From assembly GCF_000227745.2 (NCBI RefSeq), contig NC_018012.1, positions 2,969,501 through 3,033,500 on the forward strand: a stretch of DNA of 64,000 bases. The letters are read 5' to 3'. Positions 47,108 through 57,426 of this stretch are shown here, one piece after another; the first letter of the stretch is position 1; every line of letters starts with the position of its first letter. The DNA is from Thiocystis violascens DSM 198. Its GTDB lineage: Bacteria; Pseudomonadota; Gammaproteobacteria; Chromatiales; Chromatiaceae. A program made the position numbers and the translations under genes. The notes under the pieces were generated by a model. That model searched no databases. It was not told where the DNA came from and saw only the letters and a list, made by a program, of their open reading frames with translations.

Positions 47108-47128
47108 GCCCGCTGCATCCCTTATACT
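47099..47128 (+). promoter_or_regulatory. Possible promoter of bamA
   Basis: TATACT at 47123-47128 is a good -10 (five of six); the best -35, TTGGGC at 47099-47104, is 18 bases upstream and poor. It would give bamA a transcript apart from the rseP one. Confidence 0.35.
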
Positions 47129-47186
47129 ACCGCCCCTTGGATGCCGACTGCGTGGCAGATTTCGGCCTGATCGAGGGGAACCCGTC

Positions 47187-49517
47187 TTGCGCGCAATAGC
47201 TCAGATTTTTCGCAGTGGCGCCAGACAGCTCGTTGTGCTGTCTGCCGTCCTGGTTTCGATGCACCAGCCAGCCGCCGCCGCGGTCTTCGAGGTGTCCGAT
47301 ATACGGGTCGAGGGACTCCAGCGGATCGCTCCGGGGACTGTCTTCAACTATCTCCCGGTCCAGGTCGGCGATACCGTTGGCGAGGATGTCACCGGCGGGA
47401 TCATTCGCGCGCTCTATAAGACCGGCTTCTTCGATGACGTCCGCGTCGAGCGCGACGGCAGCGTGCTGGTGCTCTGGGTCCGCGAACGGCCCGCGATCGC
47501 CGAGATCAAGATTACCGGCAACAAGGATATCGAAACCGAGGCGCTCAGTAACGCACTGGCCGATATCGGACTCAAGGAAGGACGCGTTTTCAATCGCTCG
47601 GTCCTTGATCGCATCGAGCAGGAGTTGGAGCGCCAGTATTTCGCGCGCGGGAAATACGGGGTGCTCATCCAGTCCACCGTCTCGCCCCTGGAACGCAATC
47701 GGGTTGCCGTCAATATCGAAGTGATCGAGGGACTCACCGCCCGGATCAAGCAGATCAATCTGATCGGCAATCAGGCCTTCACAACCAAGGAACTGAGCAA
47801 GCAGTTCAAGCTGGGGCCAACGAGCTGGAATTCCTTCTACTCCAAGAACGATCAGTACTCGAAGCAAAAACTCGCTGGCGATCTGGAGACCCTGCGCTCG
47901 TTTTATCTGGATCGCGGCTATATCAAATTCGATATCAAATCGACCCAGGTGTCGATCAGCGCCGACCGCAAAGAGATCTATATCACGGTCGTGATCGAGG
48001 AAGGCGCACCCTTCACCATCAGCGATATCCGGCTCGCCGGCGAGCCATCCGTCCCCGCAGCCCAGTTGTTTCCTCTGATACAGCTCAAACGCGGCGACTT
48101 CTTCTCGCGCAAGGCGACCACGGAAAGCGCCGAACGGATCTCCAATCTACTCGGCGACGAGGGCTATGCCTTCGCGAATGTCAATACGGTGCCCGAGATC
48201 GACGAAGCCGCCAAGGAAGTCGCGGTGACCTTTTTCGTCGATTCCGGAAAACGGGTCTATGTTCGCCGGGTCAACATGAAAGGCAATACGCGCACCCGCG
48301 ACGAGGTGCTGCGTCGCGAGATGCGCCAACTGGAAACCGCCTGGTTCTCGGCCGAATTGGTGCGTAAATCGCGCGAACGACTTCAGCGTCTGGGCTATTT
48401 CGACGACGTTTCGATCGAAACGCCAGCGGTTCCAGGCTCGGCGGATCAAGTCGATGTCGACGTTTCGGTCAAGGAAAAGCCGGCTGGAAACCTGGCCGCC
48501 GGGATCGGGTTTTCGCAGTCGCAGGGCATTATCCTGAACGCCAGCGTGACGCAAAATAATTTTCTCGGCACCGGGAAGCGCGTTTCGATGGCCTTGAATA
48601 CCAGCGCTGCGACCCGTCTGTATCAGCTCGGTTACCTCAATCCCTATTACACCGTCGACGGGATCAGTCGCGGGTTCAACCTGTCGTATCGCGAAACCGA
48701 TTTCGACGAGTTGATCGGTGCCGATTATTCGGCCAATGTGGGCGTGGCGGGCATGAATTTCGGTTTGCCAATCTCGGATACCAGTCGCGCCGGGTTCGGT
48801 TTCCGCTATCAATACACGGATTTCACCGCGGGTTATTCCGAGATCGCGCAGGAGTTCGTGGAGCAAAATGGAAATACGTTCAACGATTTCTTTCTCTCCG
48901 CGAATTACACGAGCGATACCCGCGATACGGCGATCTTTCCGACCCGCGGTGGATTGCGAACCGTTTTTGCCGAGGTTGCGGTTCCTGGCAGCGATCTTCA
49001 GTATTACAAGATCAATTATCAGGAGCAGCGCTATATCCCGTTGACATCCCGCTTCGTCTTCTCGCTGAGTGGCGATGTCGCCTACGGCGACGGCTATGGC
49101 GACACCGAATCCCTGCCGTTTTTTGAAAATTTTTATGCTGGCGGTCCCCGCTCGGTCCGTGGCTGGATTGCCAATTCGCTGGGGCCACGCGAAACCCTCA
49201 CCGACGATCCCGTCGGCGGCAATCTGAAATTGGTCGGAAGCGTCGAACTGTTTGCGCCCGCGCCAGTGGGCGGAGAGTTTGAAAAAAGCCTGCGCCTGGG
49301 CGCTTTCTTCGATTTTGGCACCGTCTGGATGATGGACGATTCCGATCTCCTGACATCGACCGGATTCGATCTTGGCGATCTACGCTATTCGACGGGCTTG
49401 TCCGTCACCTGGCTGTCGCCCGTCGGTGCGCTCTCCTTTAGTTTCGCCTATCCCCTCAATGAAGAGGAAGGCGACGATACTCAGGTGTTTCAGTTTGGAT
49501 TTGGACAAACCTTCTGA
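47187..49517 (+). CDS. bamA: Outer membrane protein assembly factor BamA
   Basis: 776 residues from a TTG at 47187 with GAGGGG upstream. Signal peptide cut near QPAAAA. Five POTRA domains (~35-430) start with [21 protein letters not shown]; the C-terminal half is the 16-strand barrel with the loop [11 protein letters not shown], which carries the conserved V-R-G-[WF] motif, and ends in the aromatic QFGFGQTF. BamA inserts beta-barrel proteins; BamB of the same complex is at 17325. It is followed directly by skp. Confidence 0.97.
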   Translation: MRAIAQIFRSGARQLVVLSAVLVSMHQPAAAAVFEVSDIRVEGLQRIAPGTVFNYLPVQVGDTVGEDVTGGIIRALYKTGFFDDVRVERDGSVLVLWVRERPAIAEIKITGNKDIETEALSNALADIGLKEGRVFNRSVLDRIEQELERQYFARGKYGVLIQSTVSPLERNRVAVNIEVIEGLTARIKQINLIGNQAFTTKELSKQFKLGPTSWNSFYSKNDQYSKQKLAGDLETLRSFYLDRGYIKFDIKSTQVSISADRKEIYITVVIEEGAPFTISDIRLAGEPSVPAAQLFPLIQLKRGDFFSRKATTESAERISNLLGDEGYAFANVNTVPEIDEAAKEVAVTFFVDSGKRVYVRRVNMKGNTRTRDEVLRREMRQLETAWFSAELVRKSRERLQRLGYFDDVSIETPAVPGSADQVDVDVSVKEKPAGNLAAGIGFSQSQGIILNASVTQNNFLGTGKRVSMALNTSAATRLYQLGYLNPYYTVDGISRGFNLSYRETDFDELIGADYSANVGVAGMNFGLPISDTSRAGFGFRYQYTDFTAGYSEIAQEFVEQNGNTFNDFFLSANYTSDTRDTAIFPTRGGLRTVFAEVAVPGSDLQYYKINYQEQRYIPLTSRFVFSLSGDVAYGDGYGDTESLPFFENFYAGGPRSVRGWIANSLGPRETLTDDPVGGNLKLVGSVELFAPAPVGGEFEKSLRLGAFFDFGTVWMMDDSDLLTSTGFDLGDLRYSTGLSVTWLSPVGALSFSFAYPLNEEEGDDTQVFQFGFGQTF

Positions 49518-49532
49518 GTGGCGGGGTTGCGA

Positions 49533-50048
49533 GTGAATATTCCTGTTGTCCGAGCACTGATCGTGCTGATGGGTTTTTGGGGTCAATCGAACGCCGCGTC
49601 CGATTATCGCATCGCCGTCGTCGATCCCAATCGCGTGGTCGAGCAGTCTCCTCAGTACGAGGCCGCTCGCGATTCGCTGCAGCGCGAGGTCGAGGATCGC
49701 GAGCGCAGCCTTCGCGATCAGCAGGAACTGATCGCCTCATTGCAGAGCAAGCTCGAACGCGATGGCGCCTTGATGAGCGAAAGCGAGATTCAGCGTCTGC
49801 AAAACGATATTCGCAGCCGGACGCGGAAATTGAAGTATGCGCGGGATGAATTTCAAGAGGATTTCGCGTTGCGTCAAAATGAACTGCGGACCAAGCTGGG
49901 ACGTCAGGTGAAAGAGGTCGTCGTCGAGTTGGCGAAGGAACAGAAGATCGATTTGATTCTCAGCGAGGGTCTTGTCTATTCCGATCCGCGTATCGACATT
50001 TCCGATCTCGTCATCGAGCGACTGAAGCAGGAATTTGAGAAGAAGTGA
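49533..50048 (+). CDS. skp: Periplasmic chaperone Skp/OmpH
   Basis: About 171 residues. Trimeric jellyfish-like chaperone that holds unfolded outer-membrane proteins. Signal peptide to QSNAAS, then IAVVDPNRVVEQSPQYEAAR, a long coiled-coil stretch (~45-120, SLQREVEDRERSLRDQQELI...) and the C-terminal LAKEQKIDLILSEGLVYSDPRIDIS. GTG at 49533 has GGCGGGG upstream; a GTG at 49518, at the bamA stop, is the other candidate. Between bamA and lpxD, as in E. coli. Confidence 0.93.
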   Translation: MNIPVVRALIVLMGFWGQSNAASDYRIAVVDPNRVVEQSPQYEAARDSLQREVEDRERSLRDQQELIASLQSKLERDGALMSESEIQRLQNDIRSRTRKLKYARDEFQEDFALRQNELRTKLGRQVKEVVVELAKEQKIDLILSEGLVYSDPRIDISDLVIERLKQEFEKK

Positions 50049-50139
50049 GATGCCGCTAAAGCGCATCGAGAGTGACATTGGGTTTTGTCGACTGATCCAC
50101 CGTCAGGGTCGCCAATCGCGGTCGGTAAGACGATGCACG

Positions 50140-50163
50140 AGCACGAACAACGCATTTCGTGCT
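50140..50163. other. Hairpin in the skp-lpxD gap
   Basis: AGCACGAA (50140-50147) pairs perfectly with TTCGTGCT (50156-50163) around an 8-base loop; no U-tract. Behind it, TTGACT (50172-50177) and TATCGA (50194-50199), 16 bases apart, form a weak promoter candidate for lpxD. Confidence 0.35.
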
Positions 50164-50224
50164 GGACGCGGTTGACTTCGGAGAATGGTAGGTTATCGAG
50201 CTGAATGATTTGAGGTCTGAACAT

Positions 50225-51271
50225 ATGGAGATCTGCCTCGGAGAACTCTCGGCCCGACTGGGCGTGACCTTGATCGGCGATGCGACTGTCAGCGTATCCC
50301 GAGTCGCTCAATTGACGAATGCGGATGCCAGGAGTCTCGCCTTTCTCGGCGATTCCAAATACCGCCGTCATCTTGAAGCGACCGCGGCGGGCGCCGTGAT
50401 CCTGTCGAAAGCCGACGCGGGCGCCTGCCATATGCCCGTTTTGCTGAGCGACAATCCCTATCTGACCTTTGCCAGGGCGGCACGGATTCTTCACCCGGAT
50501 TCGCCCGTCATTGGGGGCAGGCACCCGAGTGCGGTGATCGATCCCGATGCGCGGGTCGATCCAACCGCCTGGATCGGTCCGCTGGTCGTCCTGGAGGCCG
50601 GCGTCCTGATCGGTCCGAGGGTGTTTGTCGGCCCTGGCTGCATTCTAGGCGAAGGGGTTCGCATCGACGAGGACAGTCGTTTGATTGCGCGGGTGACGCT
50701 GTGCGCGGGAACCCAGGTGGGCAAACGGGCGCTGTTGCATCCAGGCGCGGTGATCGGTCGGGAAGGCTTCGGTTTCGCGCGCGATGGCGAGCGCTGGATC
50801 CGCATCCCGCAGGTCGGGCGGGCGGTGCTGGGCGACGATGTCGAGATCGGCGCCAATACCGCCGTCGATCGTGGTGCGATCGGCGATACGGTCATCGGGC
50901 ACGGCGTCAAACTGGATAATTTGATCCAGATCGGACACAACGTCGAAATCGGCGACAATACCGCCATCGCGGGAAATGCCGGGATCTCCGGATCGACGCG
51001 GATCGGCCGCAATTGCACCATTGCCGGGGCGGTGGGGATCGCGGGTCATCTGAGCATCGGTGACGACGTGCATTTCACTGGCATGGCCATGGTCACCCGC
51101 TCCTTCCCCGAGCCGGGCTCCTACAGTAGCGGGATACCGGCCATGCCAAGCGCGGAATGGCGCCGCAACGTGGCGCGTTTCAGGCACCTCGATGACCTGA
51201 CGCGCCGATTGAAACATCTTGAGTCATTACTTGAAACGATGAAAGAAACAACAGAGCGGGGGAATTCCTAA
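50225..51271 (+). CDS. lpxD: UDP-3-O-(3-hydroxyacyl)glucosamine N-acyltransferase LpxD
   Basis: 348 residues from ATG 50225 (GAGG upstream; a TTG at 50210 is also in frame). Third step of lipid A synthesis. The N-terminal uridine-binding domain (to ~100) is followed by the left-handed beta-helix of hexapeptide repeats ([26 protein letters not shown]..., [27 protein letters not shown]) with the catalytic histidine in QIGHNVEIG. The stop overlaps an ATG of fabZ (TAATG). Confidence 0.96.
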   Translation: MEICLGELSARLGVTLIGDATVSVSRVAQLTNADARSLAFLGDSKYRRHLEATAAGAVILSKADAGACHMPVLLSDNPYLTFARAARILHPDSPVIGGRHPSAVIDPDARVDPTAWIGPLVVLEAGVLIGPRVFVGPGCILGEGVRIDEDSRLIARVTLCAGTQVGKRALLHPGAVIGREGFGFARDGERWIRIPQVGRAVLGDDVEIGANTAVDRGAIGDTVIGHGVKLDNLIQIGHNVEIGDNTAIAGNAGISGSTRIGRNCTIAGAVGIAGHLSIGDDVHFTGMAMVTRSFPEPGSYSSGIPAMPSAEWRRNVARFRHLDDLTRRLKHLESLLETMKETTERGNS

Positions 51272-51333
51272 TGGATGGATCGCATCCTGTGCCGATCGAA
51301 CCCGATCAGCAGTCTGGTCGCTCGGAGGACGTC

Positions 51334-51780
51334 GTGAGCACAATGGACATCCACAAGGTGTTGAGCCTTTTGCCGCACCGCTATCCCTTCCTGCTGGTCG
51401 ATAAAGTGATCGATTACAAGATCAACGACTATCTGATCGCGGTGAAAAACGTTTCGTACAACGAGCCGTTTTTCATGGGACATTTCCCGGTGCGCCCGGT
51501 CATGCCCGGGGTGCTCATCATCGAGGCCATGGCGCAGGCGACCGGTCTCCTGGCCATGGCGTCGCGCCCGGAAGAGGTCGGCGACAAACTCTATTATTTC
51601 GTCGGGATCGATAAAGCCCGCTTCAAACGTCCCGTCGAACCCGGCGACCAGTTGATCATGGAAGTCAAACTCGGACCGGTGCGCCGAGGGATCTGGAAGT
51701 TCGACGCCGAGGCGCGGGTCGATGATCACATCGTTGCGACCGCCGAAATCATGTGCACGGCGCGAGACTTTACCGCTTGA
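51334..51780 (+). CDS. fabZ: 3-hydroxyacyl-ACP dehydratase FabZ
   Basis: 148 residues from GTG 51334, which has GGAGGAC just before it and gives (M)[22 protein letters not shown], the usual start. ATG 51271, overlapping the lpxD stop, would add 21 residues and is the alternative. The hot-dog-fold active site is in place: [12 protein letters not shown], then [29 protein letters not shown] with the catalytic histidine and glutamate. It dehydrates beta-hydroxyacyl-ACP and so competes with LpxA/LpxD for the hydroxyacyl pool. Confidence 0.95.
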   Translation: MSTMDIHKVLSLLPHRYPFLLVDKVIDYKINDYLIAVKNVSYNEPFFMGHFPVRPVMPGVLIIEAMAQATGLLAMASRPEEVGDKLYYFVGIDKARFKRPVEPGDQLIMEVKLGPVRRGIWKFDAEARVDDHIVATAEIMCTARDFTA

Positions 51781-52547
51781 TTCATCCCACCGCAGTCATC
51801 GATGCCGGGGCCGAACTGGACTCCGATGTCGAGGTCGGTCCCTTTGCCGTGATTGGCGCGGGCGTTCGGATCGGTGCCGGAACCCGCATCGGGCCACATG
51901 CGGTGCTGCGCGGGCCGACACGGATCGGTCGCGATAACCGGATCTTCCAGTTCGCATCCATCGGCGAGGATCCGCAGGACAAGAAATATGGCGGCGAGCC
52001 GACTTGGCTTGAGATCGGCGACCGCAACCAGGTACGCGAGTTCGTCACCCTGCATCGCGGAACGGTTCAGGATCAGGGCGTCACGCGCATCGGCAACGAC
52101 AATCTCTTCATGGCCTACACCCATGTGGCGCACGATTGCCGTATCGGCAATCAGGTGATCATGGCCAATGCCGCCTCTCTGGGGGGACATGTCGAGATTC
52201 AGGACTGGGCGATCCTCGGCGGTTTTACCATCGTCCATCAATTCTGCCGGATCGGCACCCACGGGTTTTGCGCCATGGGTTCGGTGCTGAACAAGAACGT
52301 GCCCCCCTATGTCGTGGTCGGGGGACACCCCGCCGAACCGCGCGGGATCAATTCGGAGGGATTGCGCCGACGCGGCTTCCCGACGGAGAGCATCCAGGCC
52401 ATCAAGCGTGCCTATCGGACCCTCTACATGGCCAATCTGAAACGCGACGAGGCGCTCGCGCGGATTCGCGGGATGGCTGAAACGGCCCCGCAACTTGCCG
52501 TGCTGGCGGATTTCATCGCCGACAGCCAACGCAGTCTTGTGCGTTAA
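51777..52547 (+). CDS. lpxA: UDP-N-acetylglucosamine acyltransferase LpxA
   Basis: 256 residues. First step of lipid A synthesis. Hexapeptide-repeat beta-helix ([28 protein letters not shown]...) with the catalytic histidine in [12 protein letters not shown] and the C-terminal helical domain ([28 protein letters not shown]). I place the start at TTG 51777, which overlaps the fabZ stop (TTGA) and begins [12 protein letters not shown] 51753 is the other candidate. E. coli LpxA has 262 residues. Confidence 0.95.
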   Translation: MIHPTAVIDAGAELDSDVEVGPFAVIGAGVRIGAGTRIGPHAVLRGPTRIGRDNRIFQFASIGEDPQDKKYGGEPTWLEIGDRNQVREFVTLHRGTVQDQGVTRIGNDNLFMAYTHVAHDCRIGNQVIMANAASLGGHVEIQDWAILGGFTIVHQFCRIGTHGFCAMGSVLNKNVPPYVVVGGHPAEPRGINSEGLRRRGFPTESIQAIKRAYRTLYMANLKRDEALARIRGMAETAPQLAVLADFIADSQRSLVR

Positions 52548-52557
52548 CCTGACAAGA

Positions 52558-52701
52558 GCGGTCAGCGGTCAGCCTCCAGCCGGTATTTTGCCATGGTTTT
52601 CGCTGATCGAAGCCGCCCCCCGCTGGCTGAATCCCAGCAAGTGTGGCGCGATGACCAAGTGTTTGATTCAAGAAGCTGGCCACTGGAAGCTGGAAGCTGA
52701 C
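52558..52701. repeat. Inverted repeat in the lpxA-lpxB gap
   Basis: The left arm repeats GCGGTCA twice and continues GTCAGCCTCCAGC (52568-52580); the right arm repeats CTGGAAG and ends GCTGGAAGCTGAC (52689-52701), the inverse of the left arm with one mismatch. Between them there is no gene. The pattern of short tandem GGTCAGC and CTGGAAG words resembles dispersed repeats in related purple sulfur bacteria; this last point is from memory. Confidence 0.45.
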
Positions 52702-52726
52702 TACGCTTTTTAAGTGAACGGACCCG

Positions 52727-53896
52727 ATGAAAACGACAGGATCTACATTGACGGTTGGGATCGTGGCCAACGAGCCTTCCGGCGATCTGCTTGGCGCCGC
52801 GCTCATCCGTGAGCTACGTGAGATGCTCCCCGACGCCCGCTTTGTCGGCGTGGCCGGGCCACGCATGCAGGAGGTCGGCTGCGAGACCCTGTTTGCGATG
52901 GAACGTCTATCGGTGATGGGCCTGACGGAGGTGCTCGGACATCTGCGCGAATTGCTCGGGTTGCGGGCCGAGCTGAGGCGCTATTTTCTCGCCCATCGGC
53001 CGGCGGTCTTCATCGGCGTCGACGCGCCGGATTTCAATCTGGGTCTGGAGCGACGACTGCGCGCGTCGGGCATCAAGACCGTGCATCTCGTCAGTCCGAC
53101 CGTCTGGGCCTGGCGTCCCGGCCGGGTCAAGGGGATTCGGCGCGCGGTCGATCTGATGCTCAGCGTCTTTCCCTTCGAGGAGACCTTCCTCAGACAGCAT
53201 GGCGTCCCGGCGACCTATGTCGGACACCCGCTGGCCGACGAGATCCCGCTAGAGGTCGATCGGGACGCCGCGCGCGCCCGGCTTGGACTCTCGCCAGCCT
53301 TCCCGGTCATCGCGCTCCTGCCCGGCAGCCGCGTGGGCGAGATGCAGCGTCTGGCGGCGCCTTTCATCGACGCGGCCCGCTTATGCCTGACCGCGCGACC
53401 AGACCTGCGCTTCGTGGTCCCTTTGGTCACTGCCGGCCTGCGGGCGCGGTTCGAGGCTGAACTGGCGCGCCGGGCACCCGAGCTTCCTGTCACCCTGGTG
53501 GATGGACGCAGCCGCGACGCCATCGCCGCCGCCGATTGCGTGCTCACCGCCTCGGGAACCGCGACCCTGGAGACGCTGCTGCTCAAGCGGCCAATGGTGG
53601 TCGCCTATCGCGTCCATCCGCTCACCTATCACCTGGTCAAGCGCCTCGGTCTGATCAAGGTGCCCTATATCGCGATGGCCAATCTGCTGGCGGGGCGCGC
53701 GCTGGCGCCGGAGTTCATTCAAGATCGCTGCCGCGCCGAACGGCTGGCGCCCGCGTTGCTGGACTTCCTCGACGATCCAGAGCGCGTGGCCGGGATCCAG
53801 GACGAATATGGGCGCATCCATCGCGAATTGCGCCGCCAGGCAGCCCGTGAGGCAGCCCGCGCCATCCTTGGGCTCATCGGACAGCAGAAGGCATGA
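52727..53896 (+). CDS. lpxB: Lipid-A-disaccharide synthase LpxB
   Basis: 389 residues. Joins lipid X and UDP-2,3-diacylglucosamine to the disaccharide. GT-19 fold: [19 protein letters not shown] at the start, [51 protein letters not shown] and [22 protein letters not shown] in the UDP-binding half. It overlaps rnhB by 4 bases (ATGA). The lpxA-lpxB gap of 179 bases holds a repeat. Confidence 0.96.
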   Translation: MKTTGSTLTVGIVANEPSGDLLGAALIRELREMLPDARFVGVAGPRMQEVGCETLFAMERLSVMGLTEVLGHLRELLGLRAELRRYFLAHRPAVFIGVDAPDFNLGLERRLRASGIKTVHLVSPTVWAWRPGRVKGIRRAVDLMLSVFPFEETFLRQHGVPATYVGHPLADEIPLEVDRDAARARLGLSPAFPVIALLPGSRVGEMQRLAAPFIDAARLCLTARPDLRFVVPLVTAGLRARFEAELARRAPELPVTLVDGRSRDAIAAADCVLTASGTATLETLLLKRPMVVAYRVHPLTYHLVKRLGLIKVPYIAMANLLAGRALAPEFIQDRCRAERLAPALLDFLDDPERVAGIQDEYGRIHRELRRQAAREAARAILGLIGQQKA

Positions 53897-54474
53897 GCGA
53901 AGCGGTCATCCTGGTCGCGGGAGTCGACGAGGCGGGGCGCGGTCCACTCGCGGGACCGGTCAGCGCCGCCGCCGTGATCCTGGATCCGGCCCGTCCGATC
54001 GACGGCATCGCCGATTCAAAAAAGCTCAGCGCGCCGCGCCGCGCCATCCTGGATCGGGAGATTCGCGCGCGCGCGCTCGCCTGGGCGGTTGCCTGGGCGA
54101 CGGTCGAGGAAATCGACCGGATCAATATCCTCCAGGCCTCGCTGCTCGCCATGCAACGTGCGGTAGCCGCGCTCGCGATCCGGCCCCAACGCGTTTTAGT
54201 GGATGGCAATCGTTGTCCTGAGTTTGGCCTTGAAGCGCAAGCCATCATTGGCGGCGACGGTCTGATTCCAGCCATCGGCGCGGCCTCCATTCTCGCGAAA
54301 GTCGCACGCGATCGCTTGATGGAGCAGATGGACCTGGATTTTCCAGGCTATGGCTTCGCGACTCACAAAGGCTACCCCACCCGAGTCCATCTCGCGGCCT
54401 TGCGGACGCTTGGGGTCTGCCCTCATCATCGCCGCAGCTTTGGGCCAGTACGGACCTTGATCGAGTCCAACTAA
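53893..54474 (+). CDS. rnhB: Ribonuclease HII
   Basis: 193 residues. Removes RNA from RNA-DNA hybrids and single ribonucleotides from DNA. The catalytic acids are in [14 protein letters not shown] (~10-23, D and E), VLVDGN (D) and the C-terminal HKGYPTRVH region; ADSKKLS is also present. ATGA overlap with lpxB. The lpxB-rnhB order is conserved and usually precedes dnaE, which is not here. Confidence 0.96.
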   Translation: MSEAVILVAGVDEAGRGPLAGPVSAAAVILDPARPIDGIADSKKLSAPRRAILDREIRARALAWAVAWATVEEIDRINILQASLLAMQRAVAALAIRPQRVLVDGNRCPEFGLEAQAIIGGDGLIPAIGAASILAKVARDRLMEQMDLDFPGYGFATHKGYPTRVHLAALRTLGVCPHHRRSFGPVRTLIESN

Positions 54475-54818
54475 ACGGCTTTCCGCATGAAGGGCTTGTT
54501 CCGCGGAGCAGATTCGGCCGCATGTTGAATCAATGGTTACGGGCGCCAATGAAATGTTTACACTGGACGGGCTGATGGTTGTATTTCATGCAAGCGTTAA
54601 GCGTCTTGCTGCCCAGATTCGTCAAGCGTAGCATTCATCAGCTATCGATCAAATCTGCTGGTTTGTTCATGGTTTTGAGAAACCCGGACAGACTATGTTT
54701 CAAGGCGCGAAATGATCGATGTCGGAACATTTGTCGCGGACTCCTCCAAACCGATGGCTGACGCCATCCTTGATTGGGGGATTGCGCACGTTGAGTTGTG
54801 TCAGCGGAGGGAAATAGA
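54475..54818. other. Non-coding gap between rnhB and the cytochrome gene
   Basis: 344 bases that are less GC-rich than the neighbours. A 60-residue frame (54579-54761) has no ribosome-binding site and no similarity I recognise. No clear terminator for the lpx block and no convincing promoter for the cytochrome gene were seen. Confidence 0.4.
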
Positions 54819-55196
54819 GTGAAAAAAATCGTAAAGTCCGCCATTCTTGGCTTGCCTGTGGCGCTGCTCCTGGCCGGCTGCGGCAAATATGCGTCAGTTA
54901 GCTATGAGAAGGATATTAGGCCGATCATCGATAAACATTGCGTCGAATGTCACCTGAATGGCGGGCAGGGCCATGTTGCCAGCGGTTTTTTGATAGAGTC
55001 CTACGATTCGCTGATGAAAGGCACGAAATTCGGTCCCGTGGTGGTCGCGGGCGATCCGCTCTCCAGCAGTCTCTATCGTCTCGTCGCTGGAGAAGTGGAT
55101 AAATCGATCCAGATGCCGCATGGCAAGGATCCCATCAGTGACAAGGAGATCGAGACGATCGAGCGATGGATCGCGCAAGGCGCCAAGAATAACTGA
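54819..55196 (+). CDS. Small c-type cytochrome lipoprotein
   Basis: 125 residues from GTG 54819, with GGAGG 8-9 bases upstream. Lipobox L-A-G-C with cysteine 21. One haem site, CVECH (41-45), early in the mature part, and a methionine in IQMPHGKDPISDKEIETIERWI (Met 99) as the likely sixth ligand. The pattern SYEKDIRPIIDKHCVECH...I-M-P...L-S-x-x-E-I-x-x-I-x-x-W-I is the planctomycete-type cytochrome c (PSCyt1) form. It stands alone, so its redox partner is unknown. Confidence 0.85.
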   Translation: MKKIVKSAILGLPVALLLAGCGKYASVSYEKDIRPIIDKHCVECHLNGGQGHVASGFLIESYDSLMKGTKFGPVVVAGDPLSSSLYRLVAGEVDKSIQMPHGKDPISDKEIETIERWIAQGAKNN

Positions 55197-55439
55197 TTGG
55201 CCGATTCGCGTCTGGTGTCGGGTTCATTCGGCCTGGCGCCACGCATCCTCTGCGTACTCGAGTCAAGTGCCGCCATGGCATGATCGCATCCTTGCGCGGG
55301 GCTTGACTCGATGGCGGGATCGCTCGCACGGCGTTCATTCTCGCCAACATGACTCATCTCCGGATTCTCCTGTCTATTCGAAGCCTTGGGCTCGGGCATG
55401 AATGTTCCCGGAAATCGCCCAAGACCGGGAAGACCATCC

Positions 55440-57374
55440 ATGCACCACCCGGAACACCACGGCACGACAGAGGCGGAACTCGATCCAAGTGTCCAGGATA
55501 CCGGCAAACAGATTGCCGCCATCCTGGAGGATGGCGGGATCGTTACCCATGAGCAGCTGATTCACGCCCGCCGTGTCCTCGGCAAGCTCCGGGACGATCA
55601 TTCCCTGACCCAGGTACTGCAGGAGCTGGGGTACCTCGATGCCCGGCAGCTACGGCAGGCCCTGCGCGAGAATCGCCAGATTGTCCCTTTGGGCAACCTG
55701 CTGGTGGAATTGGGTTATCTCAAACCGCTTGAACTTAGGGCTGCGCTCGACGCGCAGCAGGATCCGGAGTTTCAAGGGAAGCGGCTAGGCGAAATTCTGC
55801 TGGAAAAACGCCTCATTCAGGAACATCAACTGATCGAGGTGCTGGCGGACCAACTGGGTTTTCTGTACGAGGAACCCAGTTTTACCGACATCGATCACGA
55901 TCTGCTGTACCAGGTCACTCCCGACTGGTGCCGACGTTTCCAGGCGGTCCCCATGCGCCGGAAGGGCGAGACGGTGCAGGTCGCCTTTCGCAATCCATTG
56001 GATACCTTTGCCAGACAGGCGGCGGAGGGTACCTTTGGCGAGGTTCTCGCGGTGATCAGTACCCGTCGCGCGGTCGAGGATACCATCACCGCCTACGAGA
56101 ACAGCCGCCAGCATACCCGTCAGCGTCCGGCGGAGGTGAACGAGGCCGATGCCTCCAGCGTGGTCGATCGGCTGATCGTGGAGGCGCTGGAGTTGGGCGC
56201 CAGCGATATCCATCTCGAACCCATGCGCCAGCAACTGCGCGTGCGCCTGCGTCACGACGGCATCCTCATGTTGCATAAGGAACTGGATCGGGCGATCGCG
56301 CCGATTATCAGCAGCCGTCTGAAGGTTCTCTGCAAGGCCGATATCGCCGAGAAGCGTCGCCATCAGGGCGGCGGTTTTCGTTTCGACGACCCCCAGAGCG
56401 GTCGCCGCAGCGACGTGCGCGCATCCTTTTATGCCACCATCTTCGGCGAAAAAATCGTGCTGCGCCTGCTCAGCCGCAAGGCGGAGTTGCTGGATATCAA
56501 GGAGGTCGGTCTGGCACCGCGGATGTTGGAGCGGTTCGTCGAAGATGCGCTGGAGGTTCCCAGCGGGGTGATCCTGATCACCGGCCCCACGGGTTCCGGC
56601 AAGACCACGACGCTCTATGGCTGCGTCAACTATCTCAACGACATGGAGCGTAGCATCATCACCGCCGAGGATCCGGTGGAATATGTCATCGACGGGATTG
56701 CCCAGTGCAATCTGAACCCCAAGATCAATCTAACCTTCGAGGAAACCCTGCGGCATATGGTCCGGCAGGATCCAGACGTGATCGTATTGGGCGAGATCCG
56801 CGATCAGTTTTCGGCGGAATCGGCCATTCAGGCGGCCCTGACGGGCCACAAGGTGCTGACCACCTTCCATACCGAGGACAGCATCGGCGGTCTGTTGCGA
56901 CTGATGAACATGCAGATCGAGACCTTCCTGATCTCCTCCACCGTGGTCTCGGTGCTGGCCCAGCGCCTGTTGCGGCATGTCTGCGAACATTGCGCCGCGC
57001 CCTATCGTCCGAATGCCAACGAATTGCATCGGCTCGGCTGTCAACAGAACGACCTGGCCGGCGCCAATTTTCGGCAGGGACGCGGCTGTCGCGAATGCCA
57101 CTACACGGGCTATGCCGGGCGGGTCGGGGTGTTCGAACTGCTGGTGCTGAACGAAATGGTCAAGGACGCCATTCTTAACAAGCGAACCTCCTCGGAGATC
57201 CGTCGGATCAGCATCGAGACCTCGGGGCTGATCACGCTTCTGGAGGATGGTCTGGCCAAGGCCGCCGCGGGCGCAACCAGCCTGCATGAAGTGCTACGTC
57301 ATCTGCCGCGGCTGGGACGGCCACGACCGCTGCGGGAGATCCTGCGGCTGGTCGGCGAGACTCCGGTGCGATGA
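55440..57374 (+). CDS. GspE/PilB-type secretion ATPase
   Basis: About 644 residues. N-terminal GspE-N/MshEN domains (~40-210), then the P-loop ATPase: GPTGSGKTTTLYG (Walker A), an Asp box around RSIITAEDPVEYVIDGIAQ, LRQDPDVIVLGEIRD (Walker B region) and a His box TFHTEDS. A four-cysteine zinc site follows (CEHCAAPYR...CRECHYTG). Start ATG 55440 chosen; ATGs at 55386 and 55398 are alternatives. Such ATPases power type IV pili, type II secretion or MSHA pili. No inner-membrane platform or pilin gene lies beside it, so the machine served is not identified; HDOD follows. Confidence 0.87.
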   Translation: MHHPEHHGTTEAELDPSVQDTGKQIAAILEDGGIVTHEQLIHARRVLGKLRDDHSLTQVLQELGYLDARQLRQALRENRQIVPLGNLLVELGYLKPLELRAALDAQQDPEFQGKRLGEILLEKRLIQEHQLIEVLADQLGFLYEEPSFTDIDHDLLYQVTPDWCRRFQAVPMRRKGETVQVAFRNPLDTFARQAAEGTFGEVLAVISTRRAVEDTITAYENSRQHTRQRPAEVNEADASSVVDRLIVEALELGASDIHLEPMRQQLRVRLRHDGILMLHKELDRAIAPIISSRLKVLCKADIAEKRRHQGGGFRFDDPQSGRRSDVRASFYATIFGEKIVLRLLSRKAELLDIKEVGLAPRMLERFVEDALEVPSGVILITGPTGSGKTTTLYGCVNYLNDMERSIITAEDPVEYVIDGIAQCNLNPKINLTFEETLRHMVRQDPDVIVLGEIRDQFSAESAIQAALTGHKVLTTFHTEDSIGGLLRLMNMQIETFLISSTVVSVLAQRLLRHVCEHCAAPYRPNANELHRLGCQQNDLAGANFRQGRGCRECHYTGYAGRVGVFELLVLNEMVKDAILNKRTSSEIRRISIETSGLITLLEDGLAKAAAGATSLHEVLRHLPRLGRPRPLREILRLVGETPVR

Positions 57375-57426
57375 TGCGAGGCTCGATTCGTCTCCCTGCC
57401 TCACGCCCGGATGACGCGAGGTATCC

